Shown here in pieces: positions 50,767 through 58,284 of a stretch of 64,000 bases of DNA. The translations under genes and the position numbers were made by a program. The notes under the pieces were generated by a model. The model did no database searches and was not told the origin of the DNA. It was given only the letters and a program-made list of their open reading frames with translations. The stretch is from Xylanimonas cellulosilytica DSM 15894 (GTDB lineage: Bacteria; Actinomycetota; Actinomycetes; Actinomycetales; Cellulomonadaceae): NCBI RefSeq assembly GCF_000024965.1, contig NC_013530.1, positions 806,001-870,000 on the forward strand, given 5' to 3'. Numbering within the stretch: the first letter of the stretch is position 1; every line of letters starts with the position of its first letter.

Positions 50767-52824
50767 ATGTCCTTCACCTCCAACTCGACGGCCGGCTTCG
50801 GCGGCCCTGACGCGATCCTCGACGCCCTCGATCCCGAGCAGCGGGAGGTCGCGACCGCCCTGCGCGGCCCCGTGGTCGTGCTCGCCGGCGCGGGCACGGG
50901 CAAGACGCGCGCGATCACGCACCGCATCGCGTACGGCGTGCGCACCGGCGTCTACAAACCGAACAGCGTGCTCGCGGTGACCTTCACCGCCCGCGCGGCG
51001 GGGGAGATGCGCACGCGGCTGCGCGAGCTGGGCGTCGCGGGCGTCCAGGCCCGCACGTTCCACGCCGCGGCGCTGCGCCAGCTCGGCTACTTCTGGCCCC
51101 GGGTGATCGGCGGAGCCCCGAGCCGCATCCTCGAGCACAAGGCCCCGCTGGTCGCGGAGGCGGCGCGGCGGATCGGCGTGAGCGTCGACCGCGTCGCGGT
51201 CCGTGACCTGTCGAGCGAGATCGAGTGGGCCAAGGTCGGCCTGGTCGCCGCTGAGGACTACGAGCGCCGCGCGCTGGCCACCGGCCGTCCGGCACCCGCG
51301 GGGTTCGACCACCACCAGGTCGCCCGCCTGGCCACGGCGTACGAGGACGTGAAGTCGGAGCGCGGCGTCATCGACTTCGAGGACGTGCTGCAGATCCTCG
51401 CCGGGATCCTCACCGAGAACCGCTCCATCGCCGACGAGGTGCGCGGCCAGTACCGCCACTTCGTCGTCGACGAGTACCAGGACGTCTCCCCGCTCCAGCA
51501 GCTCCTGCTCGACCAGTGGCTCGGCGACCGCAACGAGCTGTGCGTCGTCGGCGACCCGTCCCAGACCATCTACTCCTTCACCGGCGCCACCCCGCGCTAC
51601 CTCCTGGAGTTCCGCAAGCGGTTCCCGAAGGCCCACGAGGTCCGCCTGGTCCGCGACTACCGCTCCACGCCCCAGGTGGTGCACCTGGCCAACGAGCTGC
51701 TGCGCCGCGGCCGGGTCACCGGCGCGCTCGGGCTGCGCGCCCAGCGGCCCGCCGGGCCCCCGGTCAGCTTCACGGCGTACGACGACGACGAGGCGGAGGC
51801 CGCGGGGATCGCCGCCAAGGCGGGCCGGCTCATCGCGACCGGCACCCGGCCGAGCGAGATCGCGGTGCTCTACCGCACCAACGCCCAGTCCGAGGCGTTC
51901 GAGACCGCCCTCTCCGACGCCGGGATCGGCTACCAGGTGCGCGGCGGCGAGCGGTTCTTCCAGCGCAAGGAGGTCCGCGACGCCGTCGTGCTGCTGCGCG
52001 GTGCCGCCCGGTCCGCCGACCCGGACCAGCCCATGCCCGAGCAGGTCCGCGACGTGCTGACCACCGCCGGCTGGCAGGAGAAGCCCCCCGCGGCCCGCGG
52101 CGCCGCCCGGGAGCGGTGGGACTCGACGCAGGCCCTGGTGGCGCTCGCCGACGACCTCGCCCGCACGGCATCAGGCGACGGTCGCGCCGCGACGGTCGCC
52201 GACCTGGTCGCCGAGCTCGAGGAGCGCGCCGCCGCCCAGCACGCCCCCACGGTCGAGGGCGTCACGCTCGCCTCGCTGCACGCCGCCAAGGGCCTGGAGT
52301 GGGACGCCGTCTTCCTGGCCGGAGTGAGCGAGGGCCTCATGCCGATCTCGCTCGCCGAGACCGACGACGCCGTCGCCGAGGAACGCCGCCTGCTCTACGT
52401 GGGGGTCACCCGCGCGCGGGTGCACCTGGAGGTGTCGTTCGCCCGCTCGCGCGCCCCCGGCGGACGCGCCGGCCGCAAGCGCACCCGGTTCCTCGACGGG
52501 CTGTGGCCCGACGGCGAGACCTCCCGCGGCGGCGTGCCCCGCGCCGGTGCTCGGGGACGCTCCCGCGACCTGCTCACCGGCGACCACGACCCCGAGCTCT
52601 TCGATGCGCTGCGCGAGTGGCGCCGCCAGGTCGCCGTCGAGATCGACAAGCCCGCGTACACCGTCCTGACGGACGCGGTGCTCGCCGCGGTCGCGGAGGT
52701 ACGCCCGACGAGCACGACGCAGCTGGCCCGGATCCACGGGATCGGGCCGGCGAAGATCGACCGTTACGGCGCCGCGGTGCTCGCCGTCGTGGCCGCCGCG
52801 ACGAACCCAGAAAAAACTCGATAA
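50767..52824 (+). CDS. uvrD2: UvrD2-type DNA helicase with HRDC domain
   Basis: A 685-residue superfamily 1 helicase. Motor motifs: VVLAGAGTGKTR, AVTFTARAAGEMR, FVVDEYQDVSPLQQ, GDPSQTIYSFTGAT, VRDYRSTPQVV, AAKGLEWDAVFLAGVSEGLMP and YVGVTRARVHL. A C-terminal HRDC domain (KPAYTVLTDAVLAAVAEVRP, IHGIGPAKIDRYG) is present. The tetracysteine zinc motif that joins the two in mycobacterial UvrD2 is missing: no Cys occurs between the motor and HRDC, only a basic SRDLLTGDHDP linker. Start ATG 50767. Its TAA stop lies in the A-rich tract of the whiB7 promoter. Confidence 0.92.
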   Translation: MSFTSNSTAGFGGPDAILDALDPEQREVATALRGPVVVLAGAGTGKTRAITHRIAYGVRTGVYKPNSVLAVTFTARAAGEMRTRLRELGVAGVQARTFHAAALRQLGYFWPRVIGGAPSRILEHKAPLVAEAARRIGVSVDRVAVRDLSSEIEWAKVGLVAAEDYERRALATGRPAPAGFDHHQVARLATAYEDVKSERGVIDFEDVLQILAGILTENRSIADEVRGQYRHFVVDEYQDVSPLQQLLLDQWLGDRNELCVVGDPSQTIYSFTGATPRYLLEFRKRFPKAHEVRLVRDYRSTPQVVHLANELLRRGRVTGALGLRAQRPAGPPVSFTAYDDDEAEAAGIAAKAGRLIATGTRPSEIAVLYRTNAQSEAFETALSDAGIGYQVRGGERFFQRKEVRDAVVLLRGAARSADPDQPMPEQVRDVLTTAGWQEKPPAARGAARERWDSTQALVALADDLARTASGDGRAATVADLVAELEERAAAQHAPTVEGVTLASLHAAKGLEWDAVFLAGVSEGLMPISLAETDDAVAEERRLLYVGVTRARVHLEVSFARSRAPGGRAGRKRTRFLDGLWPDGETSRGGVPRAGARGRSRDLLTGDHDPELFDALREWRRQVAVEIDKPAYTVLTDAVLAAVAEVRPTSTTQLARIHGIGPAKIDRYGAAVLAVVAAATNPEKTR

Positions 52825-52859
52825 AAAGATGTGGCACATCCGGGCCGCCGGTCTATCCT
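52809..52859 (+). promoter_or_regulatory. whiB7 promoter with A-rich upstream tract
   Basis: A-rich runs (CAGAAAAAACTCG and ATAAAAAGAT, 52809-52830) lie directly before the -35 region, and TATCCT (52854-52859) makes the -10. WhiB7 activates promoters with an AT-rich block upstream of -35 through its AT-hook (established in mycobacteria and Streptomyces), so this is likely the autoregulated whiB7 promoter. Confidence 0.6.
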
Positions 52860-52928
52860 CGGAGAGTCCCTGATGGAGAGGCGCGCGCCGCGAGGCCGTC
52901 GCCCGAGCGCATGAAGGAGGTGGAACCT

Positions 52929-53117
52929 GTGGAGATCATGAACTTCCAGCCGATGGCTACCGTCGCGCCCACGCATGCCCTGGGCATCGACGCGCCGTCG
53001 CGTCTGCGTGCGTTCACGTCTACGCGTCCGGGGTACAGCTCCGTCGCCGTGAAGCACACGTGGCACGACGGGAACCGCCTCGCCCCCGACTCCGCTCCAG
53101 GAACCCCTCCGGCGTAA
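52929..53117 (+). CDS. whiB7 leader ORF (attenuator peptide)
   Basis: A 62-codon open frame with AAGGAGG 8 nt before GTG 52929 (ATG 52911 is a less likely start). The peptide starts MEIMNFQPMATVAPTHALG and has no known domain. It ends 16 nt before a GC-rich terminator hairpin upstream of whiB7. Translated leader ORFs followed by attenuators are characteristic of whiB7 genes: ribosome-targeting antibiotics that stall the leader let transcription proceed. Confidence 0.68.
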   Translation: MEIMNFQPMATVAPTHALGIDAPSRLRAFTSTRPGYSSVAVKHTWHDGNRLAPDSAPGTPPA

Positions 53118-53133
53118 CAGACGCCGAAGAACC

Positions 53134-53165
53134 AGGCCGCGGAGTCCACCCAGGATCCGCGGCCT
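53134..53165 (+). terminator. Attenuator hairpin before whiB7
   Basis: AGGCCGCGGA (53134-53143) and TCCGCGGCCT (53156-53165) form a perfect 10-bp stem with a 12-nt loop, followed by TTCGTGGTCT. It lies between the leader ORF and whiB7. Confidence 0.68.
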
Positions 53166-53251
53166 TCGTGGTCTCATCACCGATGAGTCCGACGCGAACC
53201 GCAGGTCCTGAAAAGCCGAAGACGACTTTCAGAATCCTGACGGAGGACCTC

Positions 53252-53677
53252 GTGCGACTCGCGCACCTGCTGGACGAGCGATACCTGGAGACCGCTCCGG
53301 GCGCCGCCGCCTGGACGCCTCACCAACCCCTGTCCACCCCGACCGACCCCCAGGTCGACACCGCCTTCGAGGCGCTGATCTCGGGAGTCCTGCCCTGCCG
53401 CACCCACGACCCGGAGCTCTGGTTCGCCGAGCACACCGCCCAGGTCGAGGAAGCCAAGGCCCTGTGCCGCACCTGCCCGCTCATGGCGGGCTGCCTCGCC
53501 GGTGCCATCGACCGCGCCGAGCCCTGGGGCGTCTGGGGCGGCGAGGTGTTCGTCGACGGCGTGATCGTGGCCCGCAAGCGCGGCCGCGGCCGCCCTCGCA
53601 AGAACCAGGAACCCGCGGCGAGCGCCGCGACCGCTCCTGTCGCTGCGGCGGTGCCCTCGCGCACCGCCGCGGCGTGA
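53252..53677 (+). CDS. whiB7: WhiB7 transcriptional regulator
   Basis: A ~141-residue iron-sulfur transcription factor that interacts with the housekeeping sigma factor and switches on intrinsic antibiotic resistance. Cys ligands: LPCRTHDPELWF, then LCRTCPLMAGC (C, CxxC, C). The EPWGVWGGEVF turn and the C-terminal AT-hook RKRGRGRPRK identify WhiB7. GTG 53252 has GGAGG 5 nt upstream; ATG 53183 would add ~23 residues but has no ribosome site. The Ala/Pro-rich tail after the AT-hook is longer than in mycobacteria. Location next to uvrD2 matches mycobacterial genomes. Confidence 0.92.
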   Translation: MRLAHLLDERYLETAPGAAAWTPHQPLSTPTDPQVDTAFEALISGVLPCRTHDPELWFAEHTAQVEEAKALCRTCPLMAGCLAGAIDRAEPWGVWGGEVFVDGVIVARKRGRGRPRKNQEPAASAATAPVAAAVPSRTAAA

Positions 53678-53680
53678 CCC

Positions 53681-54856
53681 TCACGCGGCCCCCGAGGCCG
53701 GGCCGCGTGAGGGCCACCCCCCGCCGGATCGGTCCGCACCGGGTCGGTCCGCACCGGGTCGGTCCGCGCCGGGTTGATCCGCGCCGGGCCGCCCCACTCC
53801 GGGCCGCCCGTCCCCGCCCGCCCGTCCCAGCGCGACGCACCCGCACCGCGGATGCGGCGCCAGCTCGCTGACCTGCGGCAACGCTTGCGGCAGCGCGAGC
53901 TCAGCCAGCGCGCCCGCCACCATCGGCCGCACCCCGTCAAGGTGCGCGAGCACCTGCGCGCCCGCCACCGCCGCGCCGGCCGCGGCCAGCGTGGTCTCCT
54001 GCGTCGGCTCCGTCGCCGCCCGGAGCTGGGCCGCCAACGCCGGCCATGCCGGATCGGCGTCGGCCCGCACCAGGTCCGCGCACCGCGCGCACGCGGTGCG
54101 GCCGGGCAGCACGAACGGCCCGACGACGACGTCGGCCTCCCGCACCGTGACCGGCAGGTGCGCCACCCCCTCACCCATGAGCCGCGCGTAACGCACGGCC
54201 GCGGGTGCGTGCGCCTCCACGAGGACGACGACGTCGGCGCGGCCGTCGGGGCGCGTGCGGGTGCCGGGCACGAGCCGCGCGAGCATCTCGGCGAGCACGT
54301 CCCGGCGCGGCCTGCCGACGTCCGCCGGTGTGAACGCGCCGAGTCCCAGGTCGGTGGTCTGCACGGGCCCCGCGTCGGGCAGCACCAGCGTGCCGACGCC
54401 CGCGGTGGCCAGGTGCAGCGCGATCGCCGCGCCCAGCCGGCCGAGCCGGTCGACGGCGACGGTGCGGCGGGCGCGCCGGGCCAGCGTGGCCCGGCCCTCG
54501 CCGTCGGGCCGCAGCGCGCCGAGGGCGGTCGCGTCGGCGGCACCGTCGCTCGCCGCCACCACCGTCGCGGTGCGGGCGGCGGGGTGGTGCGGATGGAGGA
54601 ACCCGCCCGCCCGCAGCAGCGCGACGATCTCGTCGCGGCGGGCCACGCCGATGCCGTGCCGGGCGGCCGCCGCGGCGGGGGAGGTGTGGCGGCGGGTGGC
54701 CAGCTCGCGCAGCCACGCCACCTCGGCCTGGTCGAGCCCGGCGAGGCGCAGCGCCCAGCGCGGGTCGGTGCCGAGCTGCACCTCGCCCCGGCCGCGGTCG
54801 AGCACGGGCATCCCGGCGCGCATCCGGAGCCGGTCGGTGTTCGGGTCGGTGATCAT
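53681..54856 (-). CDS. E1/ThiF-like protein resembling azole-peptide cyclodehydratase partners
   Basis: A 391-residue protein. A Rossmann E1-type core is visible: LGRLGAAIALHLATAGVGTL, VQTTDLGLGAFTPADVG. The N-terminal ~120 residues contain a winged-helix-like part, and zinc-type cysteines occur as TACARCADLVRAD and PRCGC near the C-terminus. This resembles the ThiF-like leader-binding half of azole-forming (TOMM/bacteriocin) cyclodehydratases, but no YcaO, precursor peptide or oxidase is nearby; in actinobacteria such lone genes are found beside whiB7. The C-terminus is a PGADR repeat tail. Function unknown. Confidence 0.65.
   Translation of the reverse strand: MITDPNTDRLRMRAGMPVLDRGRGEVQLGTDPRWALRLAGLDQAEVAWLRELATRRHTSPAAAAARHGIGVARRDEIVALLRAGGFLHPHHPAARTATVVAASDGAADATALGALRPDGEGRATLARRARRTVAVDRLGRLGAAIALHLATAGVGTLVLPDAGPVQTTDLGLGAFTPADVGRPRRDVLAEMLARLVPGTRTRPDGRADVVVLVEAHAPAAVRYARLMGEGVAHLPVTVREADVVVGPFVLPGRTACARCADLVRADADPAWPALAAQLRAATEPTQETTLAAAGAAVAGAQVLAHLDGVRPMVAGALAELALPQALPQVSELAPHPRCGCVALGRAGGDGRPGVGRPGADQPGADRPGADRPGADRSGGGWPSRGPASGAA
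53731..53790. repeat. Four 15-bp tandem repeats
   Basis: Units at 53731, 53746, 53761 and 53776 (GGTCCGCACCGGGTC and variants). Read on the minus strand they encode PGADR-type repeats at the C-terminus of the E1-like protein. Confidence 0.9.
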
Positions 54857-54973
54857 CCGCGTCAGCGTGCCAGGGCGCGCGGCACGCCGTCCGGCGTCAT
54901 CCACAGGCTCCGCGTCGGCCGGAGACGGTGTGTATCCGCCCACGGCATGCCGCGCGCTGTGTACGGTCGGGGC

Positions 54974-55501
54974 GTGGCCCATGACGCGCCCCCGTCCGCT
55001 GTGACGTCCGTCGAGGTCCGTCGCAGCCGGCGCCGGACCGCCACGGTGAGCGCCTATCGCGAAGGCGACCGCACGATCGTCGCCATCCCGGCACGCTTCT
55101 CGCGCGCCCAGGAGCAGGAGTGGGTGGCGAAGATGCTCGCCCGGCTGGAGAACAAGGAGCGGCGCCGTCGCCCGTCCGACGACGAGCTGGCCACCCGCGC
55201 GGCCGACCTCTCGGAGCGCTACCTCGACGGACTCGCTCGCCCGTCGAGCGTGCGCTGGTCGGGCAACCAGGACCGGCGCTGGGGTTCGTGCACGCTCGGC
55301 GACGGCTCGATCCGCATCTCCACCCGCCTGCAGGGCATGCCGGCGTGGGTGCTCGACTACGTGCTGCTGCACGAGCTCGCACACCTGTTGCACGCCGGGC
55401 ACGGCCCGGAGTTCTGGCGGCTGCTGGAGTCCTATCCCCGCACGGAACGGGCCAAGGGGTTCCTGGAGGGCGTCACGTTCGTCAGCGAGGACGGCGCCTG
55501 A
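54974..55501 (+). CDS. YgjP/SprT-like metallopeptidase (DUF45)
   Basis: A 175-residue protein with the zinc motif HELAHLLHAGHGPEFW (HExxH plus a third His), RWGSCTLGDGSIRIS and FLEGVTFVSE. DUF45 family; proteolytic substrate unknown. GTG 54974 follows TACGGT (54962-54967) by 6 nt, a leaderless start. Divergent from the E1-like gene, 117 nt. Confidence 0.85.
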   Translation: MAHDAPPSAVTSVEVRRSRRRTATVSAYREGDRTIVAIPARFSRAQEQEWVAKMLARLENKERRRRPSDDELATRAADLSERYLDGLARPSSVRWSGNQDRRWGSCTLGDGSIRISTRLQGMPAWVLDYVLLHELAHLLHAGHGPEFWRLLESYPRTERAKGFLEGVTFVSEDGA

Positions 55502-55511
55502 CGCGCACCCG

Positions 55512-56945
55512 TCAGGACTCGTCGCGCAGGAAGTCGGCCAGTGCCGCGTCGAACTCCGTGTCGGCCAGCTTCTGCGCCTCGCGCCGGGCCAGGTAGCCCG
55601 CCGGGTCGTCCAGGTCCGCCGGCCCCGGCAGCAGGTCCGGGTGGTCCCAGACGGCGTCACGCGCTTCGGTGCCGCCCGCCGTGAACACGTGCGCCATCAG
55701 CCGTGCGGCGTCGCGCGAGCGTCGCGGCCGCAGCTCCAGGCCGACGAGCGAGGAGAACGTCTGCTCTGCGGGTCCGCCGGCCGCCCGACGACGTCGCAAC
55801 ATCTCGCGCAACGGCACCGCGTGCGGCAGGTGCGGCAGCGCCGCCTGCGCGCTCACCTCGTCCACCCATCCTTCGACGAGCGCGAGCGCCGTCTCGAGCC
55901 GCAGCAGGGTCGCGGTCTGCTCCCCGGTGGGCTGCACCCCGAACACCCCGCCGCCGGACAGCGCCCGGCGCAGCTGCTCCGGGTCGGCTGCGTCCACGCC
56001 GCGCACCTGCTCCTCGAGCGACTCGAGGTCGATCGTGATGCCGCGCGCGTACTGGTCCACGAGCCCCAGCAGGTGCGCGCGCACCCACGGCACGTGGGTG
56101 AACAGGCGGGCGTGCGCGGCCTCGCGCACGGCGAGGAACAGTCGCACCTCGTCCTCCGGCGCGTCCAGGCCCTCGGTGAACGCGGTGACGTTCGTCGGCA
56201 GCAGGGCGGTGCCGGGGCCGGGCAGCAGCGGCAGGCCGACGTCGGTGGCGCCGAAGACCTCCCGCGAGAGGGTGCCCGCGGCCTGACCCACCTGCATGCC
56301 GAACGCCGCCGCGCCCAGCCGCCGCAGCAGCTGCGCCGGCTCCAGCCCGCCGAGGCCCAGCTTGTCGAGCGCCAGCCCTTCCGGCGCCCCCGGGAGCTGC
56401 ACGCTCACGTCGACGCCGTCGCCGAGCTGGTCGCCCAGCACCGTGGCGAGCGCGTCCGCCATCGACGCCGCGACCGGTGCCACCAGGGCGTTCCACGCCG
56501 GCAGGGTGGCCTCGACCCATTCCGAGCGGCTCCACGCGTGCGTCGGGCCGCCCGACGGCGGGAGCGTCGTCGCGGCGTCGAGCCACAGCTCGGCGACGCG
56601 CAGGGCGTCCGTCGCGGCCTTCGACTGCCCGCCCGTCAGCGACGGGTCGCCGTCGGCCAGCGCCACCTGCCGCGCCAGGTCGTGCGCGACGTCGGTGTTC
56701 ACAGGGCCGGTGCCCGGCGTCGAGAGCAGGCGCTGCACCTGGGCGAGGGCCGCCTGAAGCTGGGCCGGGTCCGGCAGGGGACCGCTGCCGGCCAGTGCGG
56801 ACGGGTCGAGACCCTGCGCGCGCATCTGCGCCAGCATCTCCTCCCCGCGGCCCGGGAAGAGCCCGTCGAGCAGCTCGCGCAGGCGACGTTCGCGCTCGGC
56901 GTCGTCGTGCGGCCCGCCGGCAGGGGTCACGTCATCTGGGGTCAT
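55512..56945 (-). CDS. Zinc-dependent metalloprotease (DUF2342)
   Basis: A 477-residue protein. The zincin-like helix VREAAHARLFTHVPW and downstream ALVEGWVDEVSAQA provide the metal-binding pattern of the DUF2342 family (sometimes misnamed coenzyme F420 hydrolase). The N-terminal half is predicted helical and binds no known ligand. ATG 56945 has GAGGAG ~7 nt upstream. Convergent with the YgjP gene, divergent from the PDZ protease. Confidence 0.88.
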   Translation of the reverse strand: MTPDDVTPAGGPHDDAERERRLRELLDGLFPGRGEEMLAQMRAQGLDPSALAGSGPLPDPAQLQAALAQVQRLLSTPGTGPVNTDVAHDLARQVALADGDPSLTGGQSKAATDALRVAELWLDAATTLPPSGGPTHAWSRSEWVEATLPAWNALVAPVAASMADALATVLGDQLGDGVDVSVQLPGAPEGLALDKLGLGGLEPAQLLRRLGAAAFGMQVGQAAGTLSREVFGATDVGLPLLPGPGTALLPTNVTAFTEGLDAPEDEVRLFLAVREAAHARLFTHVPWVRAHLLGLVDQYARGITIDLESLEEQVRGVDAADPEQLRRALSGGGVFGVQPTGEQTATLLRLETALALVEGWVDEVSAQAALPHLPHAVPLREMLRRRRAAGGPAEQTFSSLVGLELRPRRSRDAARLMAHVFTAGGTEARDAVWDHPDLLPGPADLDDPAGYLARREAQKLADTEFDAALADFLRDES

Positions 56946-57089
56946 AGGGCGCTCCTCGGGTCGGTCTCACCGTAACCACGACGACGAGCCGCCGTACCGT
57001 CGGGTTCCGGCTTTCGCCCACAGCGCAGACGAGTCGTGCGAGGGCCACCCGCGGTCGATCGCGTCGTCGGCAGCGGCCATGATGGGGGC

Positions 57090-58151
57090 GTGACGATCGA
57101 CGTGCGCTCCCGGCTGCTCAGCGGTTCCCTCCTGGTGACCGCCGCGCTCATGGCCACCGCGCTGGTGCTGCCCACCGGGTTCGCGGTGCGCGGCCCCGGC
57201 CCCACCGAGGACACGCTGGGTTCCCAGGGGGACGTGCCGCTCGTCGAGATCTCCGGTGCCGAGACCTTCCCGCCGTCGGGCGAGCTGCGGCTGACCACGG
57301 TGTCCGTGGGCGGCGGGCCGGTGGGCGACGTGTTCGCCCTCGACGTCCTGCGTGCCTGGCTGTCGCCGCAGCGCGGCGTGCTCCCGGTCGAGGCGGTGTT
57401 CCCCGTGGGGCAGACGCGCGAGGAGCAGCAGGAGCTCAGCCAGCAGCAGATGCTGTCCTCGCAGGAGCGGGCCACGGCGGCCGCGCTGAGCGAGCTCGGC
57501 ATCGAGGTGCCGGCGACCCTCACCGTCGCGGGGGTCCCCGAAGGCTCACCGTCGTCGGGCATCGCGCAGGACGGCGACGTGCTGCGCACGCTCGACGGCG
57601 CCGGGCTGACCACCTACAAGGACCTGCTCGACGGGCTCACCGCCATCACCCCCGGCGACGACGCCGTGCTCGGGGTCGTCCGCGACGGTGAACGTCTCGA
57701 CCTGACCGTCACCACCGGCGAGGGGACGACGCCCGACGGCGGACGTCGCGCCGCGCTCGGCATCCTCGTCGCGTCGGACTACCACTTCCCGATCGACGTC
57801 GAGATCCAGATCGAGAACATCGGCGGGCCCAGCGCGGGGATGATGTTCGCGCTGGCGATCATCGACCGGCTCACGCCCGAGGACGAGCTGAACGGCGAGG
57901 TCGTCGCCGGCACCGGGACGATCGACGTCGACGGCCGGGTCGGTGCGATCGGTGGCATCGAGCAAAAGCTGCACGGTGCGCTGCGCGACGGCGCGGACTG
58001 GTTCCTCGCGCCGTCCAGCAACTGTGACGAGGTCGTCGGGAACGTCCCCGACGGGCTGCGGGTCGTGAAGGTCTCGACGCTCGGCGAGGCGCTGGACGCC
58101 ATCGTCGCCATCGGCGCGGACGACGCCGACGGGCTGCCGACCTGCTCCTGA
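57090..58151 (+). CDS. Membrane-anchored PDZ/Lon-type (S16) serine protease
   Basis: A 353-residue protein with one N-terminal transmembrane helix (LLSGSLLVTAALMATALVL), a PDZ domain (GVPEGSPSSGIAQDGDVL to VRDGERLDLTV) and an S16 protease fold with catalytic GGPSAGMMFALA (Ser) and GGIEQKLHGA (Lys). It probably cuts envelope proteins outside the cytoplasm. GTG 57090 follows CATGAT by 6 nt. The 58152-58284 gap before the next gene shows no feature beyond a ribosome site. Confidence 0.9.
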   Translation: MTIDVRSRLLSGSLLVTAALMATALVLPTGFAVRGPGPTEDTLGSQGDVPLVEISGAETFPPSGELRLTTVSVGGGPVGDVFALDVLRAWLSPQRGVLPVEAVFPVGQTREEQQELSQQQMLSSQERATAAALSELGIEVPATLTVAGVPEGSPSSGIAQDGDVLRTLDGAGLTTYKDLLDGLTAITPGDDAVLGVVRDGERLDLTVTTGEGTTPDGGRRAALGILVASDYHFPIDVEIQIENIGGPSAGMMFALAIIDRLTPEDELNGEVVAGTGTIDVDGRVGAIGGIEQKLHGALRDGADWFLAPSSNCDEVVGNVPDGLRVVKVSTLGEALDAIVAIGADDADGLPTCS

Positions 58152-58284
58152 CCGGGGCCGACGACTCGCCCAGCGCCCCCGTGCTACCACGCACGCCGCA
58201 GGGATGGGAACCTGGGGGGATCGGGGCGCGTTAGCCCTGACGAGCGTGCGAACGCACGGTCGAGTCCATCCGAGCGAGGTTCCT

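Noticed and set aside
55512-56945. Coenzyme F420 biosynthesis-associated enzyme
   Set aside because: That name is a database label for DUF2342; the visible motif is of a zinc metalloprotease.
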